From assembly GCF_005239225.2 (NCBI RefSeq), contig NC_133289.1, forward strand, positions 193,501-257,500: DNA of 64,000 nt. The letters run 5' to 3'. Numbering within the stretch: the first letter of the stretch is position 1; each line of letters begins with the position of its first letter. The notes under the pieces are model-generated. The model was given only the letters and a program-made list of their open reading frames with translations, was not told the DNA's origin and did not search any database. The translations under genes and the position numbers were made by a program. The DNA is from Populus alba (taxonomy: Eukaryota; Streptophyta; Magnoliopsida; Malpighiales; Salicaceae). Below, piece by piece: positions 30,574 to 43,436 of the stretch.

Positions 30574-32361
30574 CTAGTCACCAAATAAATCATCATCATC
30601 GTAAACGCTCAAGTTATTTTGAGGATTTCCACTCAAAGAACCAGTGGCATTCCCTTGGCCATCTTTAGTTGGAGAAGCTGCATTACCAGCAGAACTATCA
30701 GAAGAATATGCCCAGGAAGAACCCACTTTTCCAGCAAATGATTCTCCATAAAGGTCATCGTACATCCCAATTTTTGGAGCAGTTTTAACCGTATTCAAGA
30801 CTTGTTGTAATTTACTAGTGACACCTTTTTGTGAAGCATTGTTTTCCTTTGCTGAGAATTGTTCCTGACCTTTGGGTATTACAGTAACCTGTACAAGAGA
30901 TTCATATTTTCCAACAAGACTTCCTTCTTTTACACCTATTGGACCAGGCTCTGTTTCTACATCTGCACCATCTGAAATACCAACAACTTCAACCAGCTCA
31001 CCCCCAACTTGATCCCTGAAAACAACCCTTGCTTTCTTGATTCTCTTAGCAGCTCTCTCCAACTGCAGGTCATCATGTCTTCTGCTTAATGAATCACTGG
31101 ATTCACTTGATTTAGTTGATAGATCAGGCTTATTTAGACCGTAACGATTTAAAAAAGTATTATATGCTACAACAGCTTCTTCATCAGATGGATCAGGAGG
31201 TGGTGGTATGTTAATATCTGAGGGTGGTGGAGGATGAGGAAAAAGAGCTGCGTCATTCTTTCTCAGGACATAAGTTCGTGTTGATGCAGCAAACCGCAAA
31301 GACTGCCCCACTTCCAGCTCAACAGGGGTATCTTTGGTCAACCGCTCATTTGCCACAAATGTTCCATGTGCAGACCCCAAATCAATCACAAATATGCTGC
31401 AGAAGATGAGAAGCGCATGAGTTACGAAACTTGTGAGCTTAAGAAAGCTATGATGAACATTACTGAATTGGCAATCCAGATCATTTAGCTATAAACCTTC
31501 TCCAAAATTGACTTTAGCTTCACATTCCCGATCCTTAAATGAGAAACATCTAACTGAAACAGATACCAATAGGAAACACCAATCTAGTTTCCATTTCACA
31601 GTTAAAATTAGTAATTACTATTTGTTTCTATTTTGCCATCGCCATTACCTTGTCCATGCCATACTTGTACCTAACTACATGGCTGTACCAGAGCTGATCA
31701 AACAACTCTTAGTGAAAGAACCATCATATTCAGCACACTCATATGCTTAATACAGGAACATCATAGCCCATAACATATATGATGATGACAATTATAAGAA
31801 AAATCACAACGATGTTCAAAGGCAGAAATTATACAGAACTAGAACAAGAGGCCAAGCAAAGCAGCATCAATAAAAACTAGAGCAAGGATCTAACCTTCCA
31901 TTCTTGTGAGGAATTACAACAGCATGTTGGCGTGAAACAGACTGATGATCAAGCACAAAATCACAAGTAGGAATTTGCCTCCCAAAGATATGCCTCCGCC
32001 TATCCAAATTAATCTGATCAAGAACCTCTCCATCCTTCAAAACCTCAAGATAATAAACTCCTGCTCGAGGCTCAATTGCCCAATCTGGTGGCTGCCAAGT
32101 TGACTGCCCTCCACCAACTTGTGTCACTGGCTGAGTATTCCCCAACAATGGCCCAGCTTCTGGCACCTCAGGTTTTTGAGCAGCATAAGGTTGGTCTCGG
32201 AACTGGGATTGTGCCTTAGATTGTGAATACTGAACCGGGGGTTGTGTAACAGTTTTAGCAGCAGGTAGTGTAGTGGTTTTGGGAGCTGAATTGACAGACA
32301 CTGAGAAGGGTTCAGTAGATTCAGCTTTTTTAAATCTCTCAAGACCTGCTCTACCATACAT
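30574..32361 (-). CDS. FHA-domain protein, homologue of nuclear inhibitor of PP1 (NIPP1/PPP1R8)
   Basis: Two exons (32361-31895 and 31396-30574) join in frame to give 429 residues. NIPP1 is a nuclear regulatory subunit of protein phosphatase 1 that links it to splicing factors through a phosphothreonine-binding FHA domain. Here the FHA domain lies about residues 95-175: 'RRHIFGRQIPTCDFVLDHQS', 'SVSRQHAVV', 'IDLGSAHGTFVANERL'. 'KKARVVFRD' at about 277-285 holds an RVxF motif, the standard PP1-docking site, at the position expected for NIPP1. A proline-rich stretch follows the FHA domain and the protein ends YDDDDLFGD. The start MYGRAGLERF is chosen because it precedes all conserved sequence. 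The corresponding Arabidopsis gene is At5g47790, neighbour of the NPH3 gene At5g47800, and the same pair is seen here. Confidence 0.93.
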
Positions 32362-32375
32362 TCTCTGTCCCCCCC

Positions 32376-32873
32376 TGATTATATCAAATATAGTTCCTCA
32401 ATAAGATTCCTCAGCTAACCAGGACTGCAATGTGGCTGTAGCGTCAAAAAAGAAACCAACCCAGATATTCAAATTTGCATATCCTTCAAATGAAACCGAT
32501 CAACAAGCTAAGGCCGGACCAGACCCTTGCACCCAAAACCCTAAATTCAAATACAATATAATAGAGATCTAGCTTATCTTCTATAGACAACAGTAACTAA
32601 AAAACTACACTTGTCAATCAAAACACCCAGATTTCATTCACATAGCTATCGGTCCAAAGATTTTGGATTCCAAAGAAGCAAACTTTACATGAACCTTTTT
32701 AATGAACTAACAGTAGGAATATTTAATAGACAATAAAGAGAGAGAAAAGGATATAAATCGATCCCTTGATCAGATATTAATTAAGAAGGCAAAAAAGAAT
32801 TCGTCTTTTCTAAGCTTAATGAAATCTAATCTAAACAAGGAGTTGGGTTCTTGGGAGTTTACCTGAAGCTGTT
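32376..32873 (-). other. probable 5'-UTR intron of the FHA/NIPP1 gene
   Basis: On the minus strand a donor CTTCAG|GTAAAC occurs near 32873 and an acceptor ATAATCAG lies about 15 bases before the start codon. The interval has no coding exon. Boundaries are inferred from splice motifs only. Confidence 0.45.
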
Positions 32874-32902
32874 TCTTCTGGGATGTTAGAGTGTGTTAGC
32901 TA

Positions 32903-32925
32903 TGGAGGGAGGGGGAGGGGGGGAG
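32903..32925 (+). other. G-rich tract with quadruplex potential at the FHA gene 5' end
   Basis: The plus strand reads GGAGGGAGGGGGAGGGGGGG, enough for four runs of at least three G separated by single bases. It lies on the non-coding strand just upstream of the likely leader of the FHA/NIPP1 gene. Confidence 0.55.
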
Positions 32926-34041
32926 CCACGCAGCAGCAAAAGCCAGCCCCAAGCACAGAAACAAAGCTGCTTCCTTCAAGCTTCGCTTTTCTTTTCTTTT
33001 AATTTTAATGTTTTGTGCCTTCGATTTTGCTTCTCTTTTTTAGTTTACAGAAACTGTCCCTATGTTTAGTTTTATACCAATTATATTCTTTTGCTCAAAC
33101 TCATTTTCCATTCCATCATAAAGTATCATTACTTAATTCTCAATTTCATCTGAAATTATCTATTTTTTATCAATTTCATCCAAAAACTTATTCCATACTA
33201 GACAAAGTTGCTCCTTCAAAGTTATATTTAGGCCTTGTAGGAAAGTAGAGACAACTTTGTTGTTTGTTGCTTAAATTAAGAATCAAGCGATGATAATGAA
33301 GCTTTCCTTCTTTCTTTTTTTTGACTTTGTATTTTTAGTTAAAAAGGAAAATATAAAATCAGCTTTCATCAGTTTTTTTTCTTTTCAAGTTTTACGAGAT
33401 AAAATATCCTTGAGACCCTGTAATCACCAACCATCCTCATAAGTAATCCAATGATCATAATTAAGGTTGTATTTGGTTAAGATAATAATTAAGATTGTGT
33501 TTGGTTAATGTTTCAACATCAACAAAACTTGGATAAAATAATGTTTGGTTAGAAAAATAAAGATGAAGACATAAAAATAAATCCTTGGCAATATCAGGAG
33601 AAACTGCACAAGCTGTTCTAGTCAGTTGAGATTCTGGATTATCTACATTTACAGAGAGTATGTATATATAACTCTGCTGCTGACAGAGCTGGTTATAGCA
33701 AGGGGCTCGATATCATTTTAGAATGTCTACAAAAGTGGAAGAGCTAAACTAGTCTCCATTAAGTTCAACTCTCAAGTCCCACGATTCCTCCAATTTGGGT
33801 TCAAACCAAACGAGGGCAGATCGAACAAAATGGTGCAACAACATCAACGTGGAGAGAAAGGAGGACATGGCTGGGATACACAATCATGAACTGTCATTCA
33901 ATCTCTAAAACCGATATCACTACCCCGATGAAAATGGACAGAGAGAGTTGGTTTGGTGTTGAAGGTGTATACGAACAATCAGCCATCTCCAACTACGCCC
34001 CCATCATATAAAATATTGAGAAGCAGCCCGAAAACCATTCG
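32926..34041. other. promoter of the FHA gene and 3' flank of the C2-GRAM gene
   Basis: No gene was recognised. Left part is the probable promoter of the FHA gene; right part is the likely 3' UTR of the C2-GRAM gene. Two copies of AATTAAG(A/G)TTGT(A/G)TTTGGTTAA occur near 33458-33508. Confidence 0.5.
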
Positions 34042-37000
34042 TTATCTGTTTTCAAACTCCTTTTCAACTGCATTAAATATCAACTTCAGACGATCTTTCA
34101 GACTTGAGATGATGTTCTTTGAAATCCTTTTCTGATGCCGGGTACTTTTCAGCCATGCGATTCCAGTGGATACACGCACATGACAGCCCTTCAGTCTTGA
34201 GGGAAAATCCTCAATTTGATATCTCAGGTGAAGCTTAAAAAAGATGAAGGAAAGTTGAAGTTATCAATTATGAGGAAGAAAGAACACCGCAAATAGAAAA
34301 TAAAAGCCAGAAGTGGGGAGAAGAGTTAATCAAGTTTCTAGCCATACATTAAAAAAGTCACCCAGGGGAACTCCATGAAGAGTCATAACGTCTTCGACAA
34401 TCCAACCTTTCCTATCAGAGAGGGGGTATTTCTGCTGTGTACTTGTGACCTCTCCTCCAAAACGAGATACGTGCTTATCAAATCTGTAATATAATTGCCT
34501 CTCGTATACATCAGTCTTCACTGACTCCCATGGGGTGGAAGAATAGGTAAGACAACCAGCTTTCTCCATTACTTTACGATCCAATTCACCCCCACCAAAC
34601 AGCTCCGATAAGAAATTGATCTAAAACACAATATCCACGATCAGACAAACACATATTTTCACAATGTGCAGACTAAGATAAACAAATCCAAAATGTATAG
34701 GCATGATTATGGCATGTATGAATAATATGCATGCAAGCTCATACAATTGGAAGAGAGAGAAAGAGAGCTTACAGGGACAGAAAGGGAATAAGAATAAATC
34801 TCAGACATGCTGACATCCTCAAGACCCAAGAAAGACCCACTCTCCTCAGTTTGAAGGAATTTGGTTTCTGATTCTTCTTCAACTATTTGCACCTTCTGTT
34901 CAGGACTCAATGATCTGGCCTTCCACAAAGCCATGATTGTCCTATTCAGTGCAAAAAGAAAAAAAAAAACCAGAAGATTAGAATACTGTGTCCCAGTCGT
35001 CCTGCTCCTATCCATTATTTTCAGTTACGATGATAAAGTAGTTTTCAGTAAAAGAAAGACCAAAGGTCCTATATAACATTTGCTATTTACCTATTTGCTA
35101 CATTAAAAGATACAAAAGACTGGAAATGAAACTTCAGCCTCCCTTCATCATCAGTTGTCTTTGCTCCATGCCTGGCATCCATACCTCTGCCTTGTCGGAG
35201 AGTTATAACAATAATTGGACTACCCATTGATGATAGAGTAGGAGTATCAACTTGGATATCAACTATGTCCTCCCAAAGGAAAAAAAAATTTAGTCTTTTG
35301 CCGAAATAAATTTGCATAGAATCCAATTATTCTTGCTGAAAGAAACAGCCGACCCTGCAAGATACAGTCACAAGTCATACTAAAAAGCTTAGGAAGGAGC
35401 AAAATTTAAACTTATAGATAACAAACTTGAGATGTATAATTACACCAACAGCACCTGTAATGGCATCCTTCGTTTTAAGTGACAGGTGAAGTCATTGATA
35501 AGGAATTCCTCTGGTGGAAGCCCAAAAACCTTCTGGAAGGCTGAATTTGTTTGGGGAGAACGCAAATTTATCTACAAAATCCCATTAACAATTTATGTAG
35601 GTAACAGATCACAAACAGAACACACACAAGATGTACAGTGCATTAACAAATTGAAACTCCAGGGCAGAACAGCCAACTATTTACCTTCTTCCCCACCTCT
35701 TTCTCCATCTTACTTAAGTACTCTTTAACAACATTGCTACCTCTCGTATTGTTCAAGAAAATCCTTAAGTGCAGCTTAGACTGACATGCTTGTGCTAACT
35801 TTCCTTGAAGAGGAACCCACACATCAGCTAAATCTGATAAATTAGATTTTACAAAATTAATCTCTGTATGTCCCAAGGACATGGCTTCATTAAAAGGCCC
35901 ATCAAAATCATAAACTTCCACATCCAGCACAGAAGGAGGATCGTCCATGGCATCAAATTCGAATATTTCTGCAACATTCAAGGTGTTTTATCAAGATGAT
36001 CAATTAAAACATGGTTTGAATCATCTTTTTCACAGAATTTAAAAGCCTTTCAATGCATGATTCATACAATTGCATAACAGTTTAGGGGAAAAAATGCATA
36101 TCTAAATGGAAAATTGATATAGGACATACTGACCATTCCACAGAGGATCAGATTTCTGAAACTTGATTGAGCTTGTTCTAGTTTTCCCATTGCACGTGAA
36201 TACCACGTATGGGTCACAGAAGCCACTAGAATCAACAGCCGGCAAATGACTTCCCTCAATCAAGGCAACCGTAAGCACCCAGCCATCTCCTTGTGCTTTT
36301 ACTCCATGATCGGTGCCTGTTAAATACACAGGAAAAAATCAAATGACAGCAAGACTAACAATATAAAGTTAAATTAACTAACTGCTGCTCGAAACAAACA
36401 ATAGTTAAACAATATATAGACACCCCAGGCATTCAGCCTGAGACAGACAGTAGAGTTGTGTAGTTTATGAATAGTTTATTAAGACCTGCAGAAAAGAGGG
36501 AGTAAAAGGTTTGACTATTACCTTTTTGAGCTCTAGCTTGCATGAAGCGTGAAAGGAGCCCTAACACCCTTTCACACTGAAGAGCCAGGACACCACACAC
36601 AATGACTTCACCAATTGAATCTGGTAAGTCAAGCCCAACAAATTCAAGCCCTTGAATTGCACTGGGTGCAGCTAGCCAGACGTGCACAAACACATACAAT
36701 GTCATAAAAACTGCAGAGACTACAGTAAAGTTAGCAAAATATTGTATGGCCAGCTTCCCATCTGATCGGGGTTCCACCTTCAATGAAGCCAGAACCTGTT
36801 CCTTACTAGATCCCAAGTCCTTCAAATCAACTGGCTTAACATTTTGAGATAAAAAAATTGAAACTTGCTCAAAACTGTCCTTTAGGCCTGAACGGGCTCC
36901 GTTTTCTATCATACCTTTAAACATGGAGCTTTGTAAAAAGTTCATGCGCCAGGATATAACCAAATGTGAAGTTTTCTCTCCTGATGGCAACTCAGGGCCA

Positions 37001-38458
37001 GGAGTAATGCAGTAAAGCAATTCAACTTTAAAGGTGCTACCATACATTACATCCGGAGTGCTCACACTGATCAAAATAGCGAATATCTTCCCATCTGCTT
37101 TTAGATAAGTTTGTTCCTCACTAGCTTTCAGAGCACCAACTAATTTGGTTGGTGCCTTTACGTAAGTAATTACTCTTTTCAAGCTCTCACTACTATTCTC
37201 AAATCTCCAAGGACCAAATTGCTGTTCTGAATTTCCCACAAAGTCAGACAACAATCTGGCAAGATTTGAATCAGGTGAAAAGAAAAGGGAGTTTAAATCT
37301 GGGGGTGAAATCACATATGATTGGTCTACAAGGATTCCTCCTGGTAGGTTATTTGGAACTTCACTTCCTACATCTCTAGATTCCATCTCTTTCATAAGTT
37401 CTTCAAAGTTGCCAGAAGAGGACTGGTCCTCAGCCTTATCATCAAAAACCTCAGATCCATCAGTTTCTGACTGCTCTGAAATTTCAGTGCTTCTACTTGT
37501 AGTGACTGAAATCACGTCTGAATTTTTGTTAAATATTTGAACAATTCTTCCAGCTAAGTTCTTTTGTGCAAAAAACTTCTCTTCTTTTGAGGAAGCAGTT
37601 TCTTCTAATCTTGCTGGGGATGAGTTGTTTGTCCCATTAAAAGACCTAGACGGAGATAGCGTTACATCCACATTCTTCTTCGATTGTGAAGCATTGCAAT
37701 TTGAGTCAGGAAAAGATTGAGAAAAACATATACTTAAAAGAATCTCACCTGTTGGAGAAAATAAAAGATGAGTTATACATCAAATGTGTCAAGACAACAT
37801 TTTAAACAAGTACTGCACAATCTGAATTCTTAACTGCATCCACAAAGCAAGATCTTAAACTAGGTTAAAAAAAATATCAGAATCAACTACACACAACTCA
37901 ATCAAAACTCTAAAGTCAAACAGGATACAACCTTAGCTAAGGACAGAAGATTAAGATGGAAAGCACAGAAATAAACCCAAGCATTGCTACTACAAGAGGA
38001 CCAAATAGCTTCCACAAGTCATATACATTCAAAAAGGTAATACACACTAAAGCACAGAATTGACAAAACAACAGAAGGCAAGAGTTTAGTTTACAAGGAA
38101 TCAACATACCGCATTCCTTGAACCTGGACTTCTTGTTTTTGGGTTGCAGTGAGTACCAAACGGTGCCAAGTGACTGATTGTCCGCATCAAAAACTTGCGA
38201 AACTGGAACCTTAATCTGCCCAACAATATCATCATTGAAGTACTTGTCTTCATCCAAGACACCAACTACAAGTTCCTCCTTCAAGTCCTCCACTTTAAAA
38301 CTGAACTCCTCTCCCCAGCTTGGGTTCAAGTTCTTCTTTACAACCTTTGTCCTAAATTTCTGCTTTCCTAACTGTAACTTGGCATATGAATCTCTTAATC
38401 CATTTGGATCCGTTGGTGGCAAACTCCTTGCCTCTATTAGACGAACCACAAGCTTCAT
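34042..38458 (-). CDS. C2 and GRAM domain protein (At1g03370-like), frameshifted in the GRAM domain
   Basis: Nine exons: 38458-38110, 37748-36522, 36316-36134, 35968-35685, 35571-35455, 35354-35091, 34941-34773, 34620-34348 and 34233-34042. All phases agree except exon 6, which is one base too long; without that base the product would be 1018 residues, the Arabidopsis At1g03370 length. Order: C2 domain (1-105, DEDKYFNDD loop); linker; VASt/StART-like domain (about 255-420, 'CITPGPELPSGE'); hydrophobic segment near 445-470; second C2 (about 535-660, 'DPYVVFTCNGKTRTSS'); GRAM domain (about 685-800); second VASt-like domain to the end. Such proteins bind phospholipid and calcium at membranes and may move lipids. 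As read, an A9 tract (plus strand 35280-35288) shifts the frame after KTKFFF and a TGA follows at 35259-35261. The start MKLVVRLIEARSLPP matches the family; a further in-frame ATG lies 18 bases upstream. Confidence 0.9.
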
Positions 38459-40430
38459 TCCTCCCATAATACACAAACAAAAGGCTTAAACTTTAGTGCG
38501 TGTGTGTATGTGTGTAAAAAATAAAAATAAAAACTGAATTAAACCCACTAATATTTGAACCCAAAAATACAACAGCACCACCAAAAAGAAGTCTTTTTTG
38601 GCGCTTCTTATTTGAAAGAACCGATCAAACAAGTTTTACAAGAAACTTCAGACAATAACAGACAAAACCCAGAATTCTCTTTAACGCAAAATCCTTACAA
38701 CTTACAAAGATTTTACACGAGCCTGAAATGATAAGCCACAAAAAGGGTCTTCTTGGATTGTTATGAAACTAACCTTGAAGAAAAAGAGGGTTTAGGAGGA
38801 GAAAAAAGAGTATCAAGACTGAAACCTTTTGAAAAAGAAATTTCTTGGAATCTTATAATAGTTGTGATCTAATAAGGAAACAAAGACAAATAATGTGATT
38901 AACAGTGTAATTAAAATGAATTTTAGCTAAAGATTAAGACTTTAACAATAATAAATCCAGAAACAAACAATGGCAAATAAACAGAGATAGAAATAAATTG
39001 AAGGAGGGAAAGATTATTTATTTTGGATTGAAAGGTAAACCCTAAAAAGAATTGAAAACAAAATGAGGAAATTATAAGGAAAAACTATAAAGAAAGGGGA
39101 GGATGAAGACTTTTCTTGTCTGTCTTTAAGACTTACTTCTTATTGTAAGATCGCGCGTATGATGTTTGACTTTACGAAGCAGGTGGGTCATTTTGACTAA
39201 CCATTTATTTTAACATATAACAATGATAATGATAATAATAATAGAGAAATGTAGAGTTCTTTTTTATCATGAGAAAGGTTAAATAAAATAATTTTTGTTG
39301 TGTATATAATATGTTCTAGTACGAATGTGTTAGCGAGTGAAATTTATTAAACGTTTTTATTGTTATTTTTTATTTTGAATTATTAAAAATATTTTTAAAT
39401 CAACTCACATGTCAAGATCAAGTTTTTTTAAAGGATTTTAAAAATGATTTTCTATATTTGTAACTTATTAACAAAATAAAAAAAATACACTTTTTATTAT
39501 AGTTTTAAGACCTAACCCGGTTTAAGGTTCGGGATTCTGAATTTTAATCAGATAAATTTAAAATCAAAATGATTTATTTTAATAAAAAAAAATTAAAAAA
39601 TTAACAAGTTTGTAATTCCAGTTTTGTCAGGCCAACTTATCAAGTTACACCAAATTTTTTTTTTTTTATTTTTCTTCAATCAGACTTACATACAGCTCAA
39701 ATTAACTGCGTTCTAGATTAATTTATCAAGTTTCAAAACTATATATGCTTTTATCAATTAAAGAGTCCCTTTCTTTATTGAGGTAGGTACGTGTGTGTGC
39801 GTCCCTCTCTTTTAAGGGAACTCTTCTACTTGTGATTGGTGTCCTTCTTCGCCTTGGACGGCAGCCAAATTTGATTGGAATTGTATTAAAGATTGGTAAT
39901 TATTTTTTAAGTATTTTTTTTATTTAAAAATATATTAAAATAAGATTTTTTAAAATTTTAAAATTTTTATATATAAAAACATTAAAATTAATTTTAAATA
40001 AAAAATATTTTTTTAAGAAACAACGTTTTTACCAGAAAAACAAACAATTTATAAGATTCAAAGTAAACCACTATTTATTTTAAAAAAAAAAAGTTGAGAA
40101 ATGAAAACAAACGGGGGTAAGAGAAATAAAATAGCCCTGCCGCGAACCCACTTTCTAGCTTGATATTCTTTATGGAATATTATTCTCAAATCTTATGCTT
40201 AGGTTTGAAAATTTCCAGCCCTTTATCACATCTTGGAACAAGCTCGTTCATAATTCTAAAATCTTCTTCAAATGGCCTTAACTAGTTTTTTTTTTTTAAA
40301 AAAAAAATCCCTTTGTTTTCTTCTTAGAGAATGAAGAAATAAAATCCTTTTCCAAAACTGATTTACAGAGGAAATTAAAGAAGTGTATTTATTCAGTGAT
40401 TGAATCCTCATAGAACACTTTATCAAATCC
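38459..40430. other. intergenic region with AT-rich dispersed repeats
   Basis: The left end is the promoter and leader of the C2-GRAM gene. Bases about 39893-40045 resemble the dispersed repeat families described at 41224 and 42158, and 39505-39660 has an AACCCGGTTTAAGGTTCGGG-type fragment. Nothing coding was recognised. Confidence 0.5.
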
Positions 40431-40440
40431 TATATATAAA
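40431..40440 (+). promoter_or_regulatory. TATA box of the small acidic gene
   Basis: TATATATAAA lies 92 bases upstream of the ATG at 40532, on the same strand, at a normal plant TATA-to-ATG distance. Confidence 0.5.
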
Positions 40441-40531
40441 TCAAACCGATTAGCTTCTGCTTATCTAAGTAACCATTAACACTAATTTTGTTTGTTACTA
40501 TACTTTGTTCGCAATTCCTTCTCAAGAACTC

Positions 40532-41105
40532 ATGGAGTTGAGCTATTTCTCATCATGCCGTCAAGACTCGTGTGATAATGATCATGAGCTGAAAGAAGCA
40601 GTATCTTCTTCTCTGTCTAACAGCAATAATGTTGATGACGATGGCCGCAGAGATAAACTAGGTCTTGATTACTTTAACCTACATTCTCTTGTTGTTTCCC
40701 TTAACAAGGAAGCATCTGTTAAGATCAATTCAAGTGTGGATAACAGTTGTGATCATGATGGTCACGGGAAGGTATCGTTGGAGACAAGTTCTGCTGACAT
40801 TGAAAGAACTGAACTGTTTGAGAAGTTATGCCTTGATGATTTCTACGATCCTATGCCTCTTACAACCTTTCTCCGCAGATTGAAAGGAATATACGAGAAG
40901 AAGACGACCACCACGTTAATAATGGACAGAACAATAACGGAGAAGGGGAGCCATCCATTCTGATGATGATATAGGCTCACAAGATCAGGGAGTACTTGGC
41001 AATGATGATGAACTAGAGGATGATTTTTTGGAGACTTGCACCATTGTAGAAGAGCTTGCTGGAGATCTCCCGCTGTGCACGGATGGCCCAGGCCTGGACG
41101 AGTGA
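40532..41105 (+). CDS. uncharacterised small acidic protein; coding signal continues through two frame changes
   Basis: The ATG at 40532 opens a 143-codon frame (MELSYFSSCRQDSCDNDHEL...) ending at TGA 40961-40963, with a TATA box at a suitable distance. I do not recognise the family. The part 'ELFEKLCLDDFYDPMPLTTF' looks like a conserved helical core. Near its end the frame becomes low in sense, while neighbouring frames read plausibly: about 40900-40955 gives an acidic, Asn-rich stretch (EEDDHHVNNGQNNNGEGEP), and 40959-41105 gives another acidic stretch ending 'CTDGPGLDE' then TGA. Each change corresponds to one missing base or two extra. Either two indels have broken an older protein of about 190 residues, or the assembly has errors here, or the gene truly ends at 40963 and the rest is chance. 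Confidence 0.4.
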
Positions 41106-41223
41106 TTCATAGGACCAAGCTGAGGAGCACACGCCACCCCATGCTAGTTCTTGAGAAGCTGGTGTTCTTAATTGTTTTTGTTTTAGACGAGTTTTGGTCA
41201 AGGTGTCGTTTCCTATCCAGGCC

Positions 41224-41412
41224 GGTTTGTTTTTTTTTAAAAAAATTTAAATTTTTTTTATTAACTTTAAATTAATATATTTTTAATATTTTTAAATTAT
41301 TTTGATTTACTGATATCAAAAATAATTTTTAAAAAATAAAAACAATATAATTAATATATATATTTTAGCATGAAAAGTTATTTAAAAAACAACTATAATC
41401 ACACTATCAAAA
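41224..41412 (-). repeat. dispersed repeat family A, copy 2
   Basis: The reverse complement matches 49636-49852 nearly base for base over blocks such as TTTTCATGCTAAAAT, AAAAATTATTTTTGA and CATATTAATTTGAAGTTAAT-like sequence. The outer end reads GATAGTGTGATTATAGTTGT. No open frame; a short interspersed non-autonomous element is likely. Confidence 0.75.
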
Positions 41413-41949
41413 AAGCTAGTAGTCTTGGTTTCTACTCTTATATATACATATGGAACGTTTTGAATTCTTTATCATATTGAGATCCGTTTTTTCTTGCATG
41501 GGTTTTCATCAAGGGACATGTCTGAATGCATAATACAGCAGCTCATTGGGTTTAGCTGAGAAGACGAGCCTTTAAAGTATCATCTGACGACGGCCACCCA
41601 GTGAAATAAATTTAAAAAAGGAAAAAGAGAAGCTTCAAACATGATAAAGAACAATTAAACGAGGGATATCACAACTAATTGCAATTGACTTGGTATTAAT
41701 TTAATGATGGGACACAATGAGAAACTGTTCCTGGTCAAAGCATTAGACATCAAAGTTGATCAAGTCCAAGACATGCTTTTCAAAAATTTCTTCTGTTTTT
41801 CAAATTATTTTTATATATATATATATTTTTAGTTAGTTTTGTTGTATTAATATTAAAAATAAAAATATTATTTTGATATATTTTTAAATAAAAAATACTT
41901 TTGAAAAACAATGACTGTCATAATATCAAACAAGTTTTAAGTCTTAAGT

Positions 41950-42260
41950 GTTTGTGTGGTATTGTGATGCAAGATATTTTTTAAAAGTATTTTTTAAAAA
42001 ATAATAAATTAAAAATATTTTTTATATTAGCATATTAAAATTAATGAAAAAAACTAAAAGAATATCATTTTAATACTTTTTAAGTTGAAAATACTTTTCA
42101 AAAAACATCTAAAAGTAGAGTTAGAAGTCATGGCAAGCAGCTTCTAGAGTTTATATCTGGTATTGTAGTGTAAGATATTTTTTAAAAATATTTTTTATTT
42201 AAAAATAAATTAAAAAAATCTTTTAAATAAACACATTTAAAACATTAACAAGCTCTCAAA
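41950..42260 (+). repeat. dispersed repeat family B, two adjacent copies
   Basis: GTGGTATTGTGATGCAAGAT (from about 41955) and CTGGTATTGTAGTGTAAGAT (from about 42159) each lead into TATTTTTTAAAA and TATTTTTTA...TTAAAAATAAATTAAAA. A third, shorter copy lies near 18068-18120 (TTGGTATTGTAGTGTAAATT). Confidence 0.6.
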
Positions 42261-43436
42261 ATATTAATTTAAATATATCGCCGTTAAGTCAAACTCACAC
42301 AAAACACAGTTTTAAAAGTAAAAACAAATAGTCGAACAAATTTTATTTGTGAATTCAAATCACCGTCGTTGTTCGTCCTAGTGATCACATTAATAGCTAA
42401 AAGCTAAAAGAGAATAGTAAATCACTGGAAATTTCTATTATGGATTTGCATTGTAAGATCATCATTTCGCTCTCCACGAAGAAAACTATGTAACTCGCTT
42501 CCAGGGGAAAAAAAATCAGCTTTTTTCACGAGACCCGACTATATTAAAGGACTTGGAACAGTTTTTTAATCTTTTATTTTTATTTGCATATTATAATATC
42601 TCAAATACCTTTAAAAATTGTATTTGCTTAATTGTTTAGGTGGGAACGTTTCCAATATTTTGTTTCACTTTCTTTTAATTATTTTTTTTATTTTTTTAAA
42701 TGTTTTTTTATTTTCAATCTTCAATATTATATTATTAAAAATTGAGCTTCAATATTTTTTTTGATAAGATTATCTTCGTTTTATAATCCAAGTCACAAAT
42801 ATGAGATATTAGCCCAAGTTAACATCAATCTTCTTTTTTAAATTTTTTTATATTTATTTTTTTAAATTTCAATATTTAACATTAAATTTATTTAATATAG
42901 AGTTTTTTTTATTTTATTTATATGTATTTTATAAAAATATTTTAATCTCACAATTTAAACCACAAGTTTATTATACTAACTTAAATGAGATCAAAACATT
43001 TTTTTATTATTTTTTTATTTCTTTTTATTTTTATACTTTAACATTAATATCTATAACTAAAGTTAACAAAATTTTTTTACTCCCTTTTTTTAGATTACTA
43101 AAGAAATCAAAATCAACTAGCTAGAACACGGGACTCCTATCTAGTATGAAATCTAAAAAGAAAGTCTGCGCACAATTAGATAGGTCAAACAGCTTCAATC
43201 TTATTAATGAATAATGATCGACCACAGTTTATTCAATGACCAAAAAGACAAGCACCACCATTGTTTCAGGAAAGAAAAACAGAAAAGAAGGTAAGCACCA
43301 ACACTACCATAATGGTTCCAAGAGGGATAGGATACAAGAAGAACAATCACCCTCGGTTAGGAAACTACAAATACAAATTGGTAAAATGAAAAAGACTTGC
43401 ATTCTTCTGCATCATCCAACTTCTGCTTGCATTTCT

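Larger units (their letters stand above)
41106..43436. other. AT-rich spacer rich in dispersed repeats
   Basis: Holds family A at 41224-41412, diverged copies at about 41812-41930, and two family-B copies at about 41950-42120 and 42155-42260. No coding exon was recognised. Confidence 0.55.
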
